This document shows positions 15,425 through 22,163 of a stretch of DNA of 22,163 nt, piece after piece (position 1 is the first letter of the stretch; the number at the start of each line of letters is the position of its first letter). The stretch is taken from contig PGZG01000006.1 of the NCBI GenBank assembly GCA_002840115.1, forward strand, positions 1-22,163, written 5' to 3'. The notes below the pieces were generated by a model that saw only the letters and a list, made by a program, of their open reading frames with translations, made no database searches and was not told the origin of the DNA. This DNA is from Gammaproteobacteria bacterium HGW-Gammaproteobacteria-14. Lineage in GTDB: Bacteria; Pseudomonadota; Gammaproteobacteria; Pseudomonadales; Alcanivoracaceae. A program made the position numbers and the translations under genes.

Positions 15425-17782
15425 CTAAAAAACCTGACCAAGGGAAAACTGAAATACTTCCGTATCATCACCGCGCTGATTCTTAATGGGCTTCGCCAAA
15501 CTGAACCCCAGTGGGCCAATAGCCGTCAACCACGTCAAGCCCACGCCTGCAGCATAACGAAGCTCTGAAGGATCCAGATCAAAGCGACTACCCTGTATTT
15601 CAGTCTGCCAGACATTGCCCACGTCAGCGAACAGGAACGTGCGCAAACTACGGCTATTGGCAGCAAAGGGTGCAGGGAAAATCAGCTCCAGGCTACCCTC
15701 TGTTAACATATTTCCACCAATCGGATCGGGGCTTGGATCAATGTCCCCACTATTAACAAATACCTGACTGGGGGATCGCGGCCCCAAAGAACGTGCCCGA
15801 TAACCCCGCACCGAACCAATACCGCCAGCAAAAAAATGTTCGTAGAAGGGGAGAATCAAGTCATCCCCATAACCATCGCCATAGCCAATATCGGCACGCG
15901 CACGAAGCACCCAACGATTACTCAATGGTACATAACGCTGCCCAGACCAGTTCATCTTATAGAAATAGTAATCACTGCCTGGCGCCGCAACATCGAGAGA
16001 CAAGGTCTGCGACCAACCCCTGTCCGGCAAAACACCGCGGTTTAAGGTACTCATCTGCCAACTGGCATTGAGCTTCAAGGAATCAAAAGAGTTAGTTCCT
16101 TCATTCGCCAAAAATTGGGCGATTTCAGTAGCTACAAAAGCTCCCGTTTCAATATCAATACGGTCAACACCGTAGCCAAAGTTAAGCCGTGCGTACTCGG
16201 AAATCGGATAGCCGTAACTGACACCGCCACCGCGCCGGTTAGCTGCATAAGAAGCTACCGTTGTCTCCGAAAAGTCAATCTTCGAATAATACAAATTGAA
16301 ACCACGACTGACGCCATCCAGGGTGTAATAGGGGTTCTGATGGGAAAAACTATAACTATCCCGGATTTCACTACGACTCAGCGCAAAGGAAACCCGGTTA
16401 CCCGTTCCCATAAAGTTATTCTGACTCACATTAGCGCCAAAAATAAAACCGCTGCCATCGGAGTAACCGATATTGGCACCGATGGAGCCCGAGGGCTGCT
16501 CTTCAACGCGGTAGTTAACATCCACCAGATCATCAACACCGGGTATTTTCGGAGTCTCTGCTTCTACTACGCTAAAAAAACCAAGCCGCTGTAAACGCTG
16601 CCGAGAAAGATCAATTAAAGCACTGTTCGCCGGAGCCGCTTCAAACTGACGCATTTCACGGCGCAAAACTTCGTCATGGGTTTTGCTGTTACCCGTAAAA
16701 TTGATACGGCGCACGTAGGCCTTTCTACCGGGATCAACAAAGAAAGTGACATCCACAGTCTTGTCATCCTCATTAACCTCAGTAAAGGCATTCACATCAG
16801 CAAAAGTGTAACCTTCGTTACCTAGCCGACGAGTTAACAAATCGCTGGTATAGGTCAGTAGCTGTTGAGAAAAAACCTGACCTTTGCTAACCACCAGCAG
16901 CGGCGATAGCTGATCTTCTTCCACTGCCAAATCACCCGCCAGCTTCACTTCATTAACGGTATACAGGTCACCCTCAGCAATATTCACCGTGATGTACACA
17001 TGCCGACGATCCTGAGTCAACGTAACCTGCGTCGACTCTATGGAAATATTGATATACCCACGGTCCAGATACCATGATCTAAGCCGCTCAAGATCACCAG
17101 CGAGACGTTCTCTGGAGTATTTGTCGTCGCCTTTGATAAACGACCAGAAATGACGTGATCGCAACTGGAAAGTGTCAACCAGTTCTTCATTGGTAAAGGC
17201 TGTATTGCCCACCACATTGACGTCCTGAATACGAGCTGCCTTGCCTTCGTAGATTTTAATACTCAGCTCAACGCGGTTACGAGGCAATGGCACAGTCTCA
17301 GTCTCGATCGTAGCGCCATAGAGACCCTGAGACACATACTGACGCTCCAGCTCCCCGGTAATTGCCTCCAGCGTTGAACGGCGAAAAACCTCCCCCTCGA
17401 TCAGCTTGGCGCTCTGCAAACCCTTGCGCAGTGAGTCCGTATCAATAAGCTTGTTACCGCTAATATCAATTTTGGCGATGGAGGGTCGCTCCTGAACCAT
17501 CACCACCAGAACATCACCTTCTCTACCAATCTGTACATCTTCAAAGTCACCCGCAGCATAAAGCGCTCTAACAGCCTCTGCGATGCGCCGTGAGTCCAGC
17601 TGATCACCGGACTGAACTGGCAAGCTCCGAAAAACACGCTCTACCGGCAGTCGCTGCAAACCTTCAACACGGATATCCTGAACCCGAAACGATGGTTCTT
17701 CGGCATACACAGCACTAATGGGCACCAGCAATAGAGCAAAGAAAATCAGAATTAGGCGTAGCAAGGAGCCCCCGGCATTCAT
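15425..17782 (-). CDS. bamA: Outer-membrane protein assembly factor BamA
   Basis: BamA is the core of the Bam complex that folds beta-barrel proteins into the outer membrane. The 785-residue protein has a signal peptide with predicted cleavage after VYA at residue 27. Five POTRA domains follow to about residue 425 (first: FRVQDIRVEGLQRLPVERVF; fifth: RRINFTGNSKTHDEVLRREM). The C-terminal part is a 16-strand barrel with the conserved loop motif GSVRGYRARSLGPR and the final beta-signal FQFSLGQVF, ending in Phe. The ATG at 17782 overlaps the rseP stop as ATGA, and the TAG stop supplies part of the skp Shine-Dalgarno. Length fits Pseudomonas-type BamA (slightly below 800). Confidence 0.98.
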   Translation of the reverse strand: MNAGGSLLRLILIFFALLLVPISAVYAEEPSFRVQDIRVEGLQRLPVERVFRSLPVQSGDQLDSRRIAEAVRALYAAGDFEDVQIGREGDVLVVMVQERPSIAKIDISGNKLIDTDSLRKGLQSAKLIEGEVFRRSTLEAITGELERQYVSQGLYGATIETETVPLPRNRVELSIKIYEGKAARIQDVNVVGNTAFTNEELVDTFQLRSRHFWSFIKGDDKYSRERLAGDLERLRSWYLDRGYINISIESTQVTLTQDRRHVYITVNIAEGDLYTVNEVKLAGDLAVEEDQLSPLLVVSKGQVFSQQLLTYTSDLLTRRLGNEGYTFADVNAFTEVNEDDKTVDVTFFVDPGRKAYVRRINFTGNSKTHDEVLRREMRQFEAAPANSALIDLSRQRLQRLGFFSVVEAETPKIPGVDDLVDVNYRVEEQPSGSIGANIGYSDGSGFIFGANVSQNNFMGTGNRVSFALSRSEIRDSYSFSHQNPYYTLDGVSRGFNLYYSKIDFSETTVASYAANRRGGGVSYGYPISEYARLNFGYGVDRIDIETGAFVATEIAQFLANEGTNSFDSLKLNASWQMSTLNRGVLPDRGWSQTLSLDVAAPGSDYYFYKMNWSGQRYVPLSNRWVLRARADIGYGDGYGDDLILPFYEHFFAGGIGSVRGYRARSLGPRSPSQVFVNSGDIDPSPDPIGGNMLTEGSLELIFPAPFAANSRSLRTFLFADVGNVWQTEIQGSRFDLDPSELRYAAGVGLTWLTAIGPLGFSLAKPIKNQRGDDTEVFQFSLGQVF

Positions 17783-19110
17783 ACAAAAAATCGCAAAATA
17801 TCGTTATAGACAGCAAGCACCATCAAACCGATTACCAATACCAAACCAACCTGCTGAGCACTCATAAGAAATTTCTCAGGCAACTCACGCCCGATAATCA
17901 TTTCGATCAGACCAAAAACGATCCAGCCGCCATCCAGCATGGGCACCGGCAGCAAATTGATAACACCCAGACTAACGCTGAAAAACGCCAGAAATAACAT
18001 GAAAGTTACAATGCCAAGCGCCGCTGTATCACCGGCAACTTTGGCAATGGTAAGTGGCCCACCCAGAGTTTTTACCGATAGCTCACCCGTAAACAACTTG
18101 CCAATGGCACTCAAAATCATGGTGCTCTGCTGCCACAAACGGCGACCAGCCTCTGGTACCGCAGCCACAGGACCATAATGAATCTGTCGCACTCCGGCAA
18201 TACCGACGCCGGCGCGGCCGATGCGCTCACCACCCACCGTGACGGCATCCGGCACCAGGGTCAATCGCTGAACGACGCTGTCACGCTCCAGTCGCAGGGT
18301 CAAGGGCTGCTCAGGATGAGCCTGCACAATCGACACCCACTGGTTCCAGTCAGCAACCTCGACATCGTTAGCAGTCAACACTCGATCGCCGGGCAACATT
18401 CCAGCCCGCTGCGCAGCGCCACCCGGCGTCAGCTCACCAACAACAGCCTGCGGGGTCTGCGGTATCAACCCCAAGGTCTCAAACGGATTCGCCTCCGGAT
18501 CTTCAGCCCATGCGTGAGCCGGGAGCCACACATCGCGCTGACTGCCATCCGCAGCCTTAAGTGATACACGCAGCTCGCGCGCCTCACCAACAAACCGGAT
18601 CAACACCGTACCAAGCCGTTGCCAACTCGCGGTTTCGTGGCCATCAATCGCAATAATTTCATCGCCCGCCCTGAAGCCTGCCTGCGCCGCGGGCGTTCCG
18701 GGAGTGGGTTCGGCAACCACCGGGATACGGCCGGTTTCACCATTAAGCAATATCAACCAATACAGCAACACCGCGAGCAACAGGTTCGCGGCAGGCCCTG
18801 CCGCATAGGTGACCACACGCTGCCAGGCTGGCTTGCCGGAAAACTCCTCATGCCGATTGCTATCGTCGACCTCACTATCGCGTCGATCCAGTGGTTTGAC
18901 ATAACCACCCAGCGGCAAGGCAGAAATAATGAAATCCGTGCCGGAGCGATCGCGCCAGCCAGCAAGACGAGGACCAAAACCAATCGAAAATGTGAGCACA
19001 CGAACGCCAATCAGGCGCATCGCCAGATAGTGGCCAAACTCATGAATGGCAACGATGATAAAAATCGCAAAGAAAAAAGCCAGCGCGGTGGTCAATGTAG
19101 AAGCAAACAT
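17779..19110 (-). CDS. rseP: Site-2 intramembrane zinc protease RseP (MucP)
   Basis: RseP cleaves the anti-sigma factor RseA/MucA inside the membrane after the first cut by DegS/AlgW, releasing the envelope-stress sigma factor. The 443-residue protein has the zinc motif HEFGH (His23, Glu24, His27) in the first membrane helix, then FSIGFGPRL. Two PDZ domains lie in the middle (GTPAAQAGFRAGDEI and ELTPGGAAQRAGMLPGDRVLTAN). The third zinc-ligand motif, LLPVPMLDGG (Asp393), lies near the C-terminus, followed by a final membrane helix. The ATG at 19110 shares one base with the dxr stop (TGATG), and its own stop overlaps the bamA start. Location next to bamA fits a shared envelope role. Confidence 0.97.
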   Translation of the reverse strand: MFASTLTTALAFFFAIFIIVAIHEFGHYLAMRLIGVRVLTFSIGFGPRLAGWRDRSGTDFIISALPLGGYVKPLDRRDSEVDDSNRHEEFSGKPAWQRVVTYAAGPAANLLLAVLLYWLILLNGETGRIPVVAEPTPGTPAAQAGFRAGDEIIAIDGHETASWQRLGTVLIRFVGEARELRVSLKAADGSQRDVWLPAHAWAEDPEANPFETLGLIPQTPQAVVGELTPGGAAQRAGMLPGDRVLTANDVEVADWNQWVSIVQAHPEQPLTLRLERDSVVQRLTLVPDAVTVGGERIGRAGVGIAGVRQIHYGPVAAVPEAGRRLWQQSTMILSAIGKLFTGELSVKTLGGPLTIAKVAGDTAALGIVTFMLFLAFFSVSLGVINLLPVPMLDGGWIVFGLIEMIIGRELPEKFLMSAQQVGLVLVIGLMVLAVYNDILRFFV

Positions 19111-20291
19111 CAGTATTGCGCCCCCCGGCTCGTAACCTGCTGCCGAGCATAGGCACGGGCCTCCTCGTCCACCGACATAATTTCATCCAGACTGGTAAAT
19201 CCGGTGGCGGGCAAGTGCGTCAGGGTCGCCTCTACACACGAAGGGATTCCGTTGAACGCCAATTGCCCATCAAGAAATGCCTGTACTGCAATCTCATTGG
19301 CCGCATTCAGCACAGCTCCGGCGGAACCACCTGCTCTCAACGCTTCACGGGCAAGTCGCAAACAGGGAAATAACGACAGATTTGCCGCCTCAAATTGCAA
19401 TGCCGACAACGTTAGAAAGTCCAGCGAGGTGGCACCGGAAGCAATGCGCTGCGGCCACGACAGGCCGCAGGCAATAGGGGTTCGCATATCCGGCGTGCCC
19501 ATTTGTGCCAACACCGAACCATCCTCATATTCGACCATGGAGTGCACCACACTCTGTGGATGAACCACGATATCTATCTGCGATTCATCCATGGAAAATA
19601 ACCAGCTGGCTTCAATAAGCTCCAGGCCCTTGTTCATCAGGGTCGCCGAGTCCACCGATATCTTTGGCCCCATATCCCAGTTCGGATGCTTGAGAGCCTG
19701 CTCAACCGTCACCCGGGCCAGCGCCTCAGCACTGTAACCACGAAATGGCCCTCCCGATGCCGTCAACAGCAACCGGCGAACCCCCTGTCGGGAGCGTCCC
19801 TCCTGAGGCAGGCACTGGAAGATCGCATTATGCTCCGAGTCCAGCGGTATAAGTTCCGCGCCATGATCATTGACCGCCTGCATAAATAAAGCGCCAGTTA
19901 CTACCAGAGCTTCTTTATTGGCCAGTAACACACGTTTACCAGCACGCACCGCTGCCAGAGTTGGTCGGACACCGGCGGCACCTACGATGCCCGCCACCAC
20001 CACATCCGTCTCTGGGCTTTCGGAAACTTCCTCAAGGGCTCTCTCACCTTCCAGAACTTCGGTGTCCGACCCAATGGCAGCCAGATGGTTCCTCAGGGCC
20101 GCTGCCGCCTGCGGATCTCGCAACACGGCGTAGCGGGGGCGATGACGCAGGCATAACTCGGCCAGGGCCTGCCAGCGAGTGAAGGCCGCCAGTGCAAACA
20201 CTTGATAACGCTCAGGATGCAAAGCGATTACATCCAGCGTTTGCAGGCCGATGCTACCAGTGGCACCTAACAGGGTAATGCGTTGGCTCAT
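19110..20291 (-). CDS. dxr: 1-deoxy-D-xylulose 5-phosphate reductoisomerase
   Basis: Dxr makes 2-C-methyl-D-erythritol 4-phosphate from DXP with NADPH, the first committed step of the MEP pathway. From ATG 20291 the protein has 393 residues, near E. coli (398). Motifs: NADPH-binding LLGATGSIG, LLANKEALV, metal and substrate site LDSEHNAIFQ (Asp151, Glu153), TASGGPF, HPNWDMGPKISVDSATLMNKGLE and HPQSVVHSMV. The frame also opens at a GTG four codons upstream (20303), but the ATG matches homologues (MSQRITLLG) and starts one base after the cdsA stop. Its stop is TGA. The downstream CDP-ME step, ispD, is at the other end of the window. Confidence 0.97.
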   Translation of the reverse strand: MSQRITLLGATGSIGLQTLDVIALHPERYQVFALAAFTRWQALAELCLRHRPRYAVLRDPQAAAALRNHLAAIGSDTEVLEGERALEEVSESPETDVVVAGIVGAAGVRPTLAAVRAGKRVLLANKEALVVTGALFMQAVNDHGAELIPLDSEHNAIFQCLPQEGRSRQGVRRLLLTASGGPFRGYSAEALARVTVEQALKHPNWDMGPKISVDSATLMNKGLELIEASWLFSMDESQIDIVVHPQSVVHSMVEYEDGSVLAQMGTPDMRTPIACGLSWPQRIASGATSLDFLTLSALQFEAANLSLFPCLRLAREALRAGGSAGAVLNAANEIAVQAFLDGQLAFNGIPSCVEATLTHLPATGFTSLDEIMSVDEEARAYARQQVTSRGAQY

Positions 20292-20292
20292 C

Positions 20293-21114
20293 TCAGAGCC
20301 CACCCGGCAAGCCGGCCCAGGTTAATGCAGCAACGGCGACGGGCAGTGCGGCTGTAACGCTATCAATACGGTCAAGCATGCCACCATGACCAGGCAACAA
20401 GGTGCCGCTATCTTTAATGTTGGCCTCACGCTTGATCATGCTCTCGAATAAATCTCCCAAAGCCGATGCCAGCACGGTCACCAGCGCCACCAGCAACAAA
20501 GGCCCCGAAGCCGCAGACAGTGCCATCTGCCAGTCCACCAGCGCCACCACCAGCAGGGCCAGTATCACGCCACCTATCAAACCTTCGATGGTTTTCCCCG
20601 GACTAACTCGTGGCGCCAATTTATGCCGACCAACCGCGCGACCTGCAAAGTAGGCGCCAGTATCCGCTGCCCACACCCAAAGTAGAATAAATAACAGCGC
20701 CCAAGGGCCCGCCAAACCCAATGCTCCGGCAGACTGTATCTGTACCAATGCAGCCCAGGATGGCACCAGCAAAAACAGACCAACCGCCATCAGCACCAGG
20801 GGGCGACGCCAAAAACGTGCGCTCCCGGGATAGCCAACCACCAAAACCAAACCAACAACCCACAATAAAGGAACCCATGTCAGCAACCAGACTGGGCGAT
20901 AGATTTCCACCAGCCACATACATCCCACCAACGACACCAACCAGGCCAGACGCTGAAACAAGGGCCGCTGTCCCATCATCGCCGACCACTCCCAACCGGC
21001 AGCGAGAAAGAAAACTCCGGCAATCAACGCAAACCCGCTACGCTCAAGAAAAAACATCGCGCCCAGCACGATAGGCAACAAAACCAGTGCCGTGATAATT
21101 CGCAGCTTTAACAT
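20293..21114 (-). CDS. cdsA: Phosphatidate cytidylyltransferase (CDP-diacylglycerol synthase)
   Basis: CdsA converts phosphatidic acid and CTP to CDP-diacylglycerol, the precursor of all major phospholipids. The 273-residue inner-membrane protein has about eight hydrophobic segments and, near the C-terminus, the family signature ALGDLFESMIKREANIKDSG followed by LLPGHGGMLDRIDS. Earlier, ADTGAYFAGRAVGRHKL and SPGKTIEGLIGG are also typical. The ATG at 21114 overlaps the uppS end by 7 bases and has AAGGGG upstream at a good distance, inside uppS. The stop TGA is one base before dxr. Confidence 0.97.
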   Translation of the reverse strand: MLKLRIITALVLLPIVLGAMFFLERSGFALIAGVFFLAAGWEWSAMMGQRPLFQRLAWLVSLVGCMWLVEIYRPVWLLTWVPLLWVVGLVLVVGYPGSARFWRRPLVLMAVGLFLLVPSWAALVQIQSAGALGLAGPWALLFILLWVWAADTGAYFAGRAVGRHKLAPRVSPGKTIEGLIGGVILALLVVALVDWQMALSAASGPLLLVALVTVLASALGDLFESMIKREANIKDSGTLLPGHGGMLDRIDSVTAALPVAVAALTWAGLPGGL

Positions 21115-21881
21115 TCGCTTTCCCCTTTTTTGACCGCTGCATCGTCACCGGAACGGCCGAAACGACGCTGCCGTCCGGCATAGTCGTCAAGCGCTTCCTG
21201 CAGCGCGACAGCATCAAAATCCGGCCACAGTATTGGCGTAAACCACAGCTCGCTGTATGCCGCCTGCCACAACAAGAAATTACTCAATCGTTGCTCACCG
21301 CCGGTACGAATCAATAAATCCGGGGGCGGCAAGTCAGCCAGAGCAATATGCACCCCAAGGCTTTCAGCCGTTATCTGATCGACCAGCAACTCACCGGCTG
21401 CAACGCGGCGAGCCATTGCCTTGGCAGCCTCTGCAATATCCCACTGGCCACCATAGTTAACAGCAACCACCACAGTCATACGCTGATTCCCTGCGGTCAA
21501 CTGCTCCGCACTCTCCATCCCCAGCTGAAGATCTTGGCTAAACGCACTGCGTTCCCCAATAAAGCGAATCCTCAACTGTTTTTCATGTAATTCCTGAACA
21601 CGCTTGTTAAGCGCGCGGAGGAACAGGCTCATCAAATGACTCACCTCCTCCTCAGGACGACGCCAGTTCTCGGAACTGAATGCATACAGGGTTACCACCT
21701 GTACACCTTGTTCTGCACAGGCACGAATGGCGTCATGCACCGCCTGCTCGCCAGCCCGATGACCTTCGGCGCCAGGCAAGCCACGGGCGCGAGCCCAGCG
21801 GTTATTGCCATCCATAATAATGGCAATATGTCGGGGCACTGACCCAACATGGGAATCGATATCTGGTGCGGAGGATTGCAC
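21108..21881 (-). CDS. uppS: Undecaprenyl diphosphate synthase (UppS/IspU)
   Basis: UppS adds eight IPP units to farnesyl diphosphate in cis to make the C55 carrier lipid for peptidoglycan and O-antigen. Motifs: HIAIIMDGNNRWARARGL (catalytic Asp24, counted from my start), GHRAGEQAV, LYAFSSENWRRPEEEV, VNYGGQWDI and IRTGGEQRLSNFLLWQAAYSE. The frame has no ATG before the MDGN motif. I chose GTG at 21881 (257 residues), because GGGG seven bases upstream fits a Shine-Dalgarno and because the longer TTG form (21947) would run through a strong terminator hairpin. It overlaps cdsA by 7 bases and is the first gene of the envelope run. Confidence 0.95.
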   Translation of the reverse strand: MQSSAPDIDSHVGSVPRHIAIIMDGNNRWARARGLPGAEGHRAGEQAVHDAIRACAEQGVQVVTLYAFSSENWRRPEEEVSHLMSLFLRALNKRVQELHEKQLRIRFIGERSAFSQDLQLGMESAEQLTAGNQRMTVVVAVNYGGQWDIAEAAKAMARRVAAGELLVDQITAESLGVHIALADLPPPDLLIRTGGEQRLSNFLLWQAAYSELWFTPILWPDFDAVALQEALDDYAGRQRRFGRSGDDAAVKKGESEC

Positions 21882-21895
21882 AGGGTTTCCCCGAC

Positions 21896-21922
21896 AAAAA
21901 ACGGGCTGACTGGCAGCCCGTT
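21896..21922 (-). terminator. Intrinsic terminator between frr and uppS
   Basis: In the minus-strand transcript AACGGGCTG, a five-base loop CCAGT and CAGCCCGTT form a perfect 9-base-pair stem ending in a run of T (T tract rc of 21896-21901). The 5' arm is rc of 21914-21922. GTCG and CGAC outside the stem could extend the pairing. It lies just before the uppS Shine-Dalgarno and ends the frr transcript; read-through would feed uppS. I see no clear promoter between it and uppS. Confidence 0.85.
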
Positions 21923-21943
21923 GTCGTATGGTAGCGCTAACGG

Positions 21944-22163
21944 TCAAACCGTCATCAGCTCTTCTTCTTTCTCTTTCAACAGCTTGTCTACTTCACCAAC
22001 GAAACGGTCGGTCAACTGCTGAATCTGGTCTTCACCACGACGTTCGTCATCCTCGGATATCTCTTTTTCTTTCAGTAACTCTTTGATATCGGAGTTGGCG
22101 TCGCGACGAATATTACGAATCGCCACCCGTGCGCCCTCAGCCTCACTGCGCACAACCTTCACC
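21944..22163 (-). CDS. frr: Ribosome recycling factor (Frr), C-terminal part
   Basis: Frr, with EF-G, splits post-termination ribosomes. Only the last 72 complete codons are in the window (family length about 185), running to a TGA stop. The visible part includes GEAxxARVAIRNIRRDANSD-like residues (here SEAEGARVAIRNIRRD), then KEKEISEDDERRGEDQIQQL and the final helix ending KEEELMTV, all matching the E. coli C-terminus. The codon at the edge reads GTG and is internal, not a start. It is the usual upstream neighbour of uppS, probably the end of the rpsB-tsf-pyrH-frr group that lies outside the window. A small dyad, ACGGT-CAA-ACCGT (21940-21952), surrounds the stop codon. Confidence 0.96.
   Translation of the reverse strand, partial: VKVVRSEAEGARVAIRNIRRDANSDIKELLKEKEISEDDERRGEDQIQQLTDRFVGEVDKLLKEKEEELMTV

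Noticed and set aside
21882..21947. Longer uppS form starting at TTG 21947
   Set aside because: The extra 22 residues would be encoded across the terminator hairpin and its T run, and they lack similarity to UppS N-termini; the GTG at 21881 has a better Shine-Dalgarno.
1..22163. Novel defence, mobile or biosynthetic system
   Set aside because: Every coding stretch is assigned to a well-known housekeeping family, the gaps are at most about 160 bases, and I saw no transposase, integrase, tRNA, repeat array or foreign-looking composition.

Overview
The window holds an ordinary, tightly packed block of essential bacterial housekeeping genes. All twenty genes lie on the minus strand and no plus-strand gene is supported. 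Read in the direction of transcription (from 22163 down to 1) the order is frr (3' end), uppS, cdsA, dxr, rseP, bamA, skp, lpxD, fabZ, lpxA, lpxB, rnhB, dnaE, accA, tilS, pyrG, kdsA, eno, ftsB, ispD (5' end). Both end genes are cut by the window edge. From memory, this order is the one seen in Pseudomonas and related Gammaproteobacteria. Together with lipid A, Kdo and Bam genes it points to a Gram-negative gammaproteobacterium of the Pseudomonadales/Cellvibrionales kind. GC is roughly half in the line I sampled. I cannot name the species.

Layout. (1) 21944-22163: end of ribosome recycling factor, followed by a strong intrinsic terminator. (2) 10717-21881: an envelope-building run in which most genes overlap or nearly touch: undecaprenyl-PP synthase, CDP-diacylglycerol synthase, DXP reductoisomerase, site-2 protease RseP, BamA, Skp, LpxD, FabZ, LpxA, LpxB and RNase HII. 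(3) 7171-10677: DNA polymerase III alpha. (4) 6040-7011: acetyl-CoA carboxylase alpha, with a possible promoter of its own. (5) 4571-5923: TilS. (6) 1-4460: CTP synthase, Kdo-8-P synthase, enolase, FtsB and IspD. No gap between genes exceeds about 160 bases. The larger gaps (110-160 bases) come before lpxA, accA, tilS and pyrG in the direction of transcription.

How the genes work together. dxr and ispD supply isoprenoid precursors (MEP pathway) that UppS turns into the undecaprenyl carrier lipid. CdsA makes the phospholipid precursor CDP-diacylglycerol. AccA and FabZ feed fatty acid synthesis. LpxA, LpxD and LpxB build lipid A from hydroxyacyl-ACP. KdsA makes the Kdo precursor from PEP, the product of the neighbouring enolase, and PyrG makes CTP, which is needed to activate Kdo, to make CDP-DAG and for IspD. 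BamA and Skp insert and escort outer-membrane proteins, and RseP belongs to the envelope stress response. FtsB acts in division; DnaE, RnhB, TilS and Frr serve replication, RNA removal, tRNA modification and translation.

I found no novel system, mobile element, CRISPR array or RNA gene. The points worth a second look are small: a terminator placed directly before the uppS start, perfect hairpins around stop codons, dyads in the gaps, a five-codon open frame overlapping the lpxA start, and a glycine at the acyl-length ruler position of LpxA.
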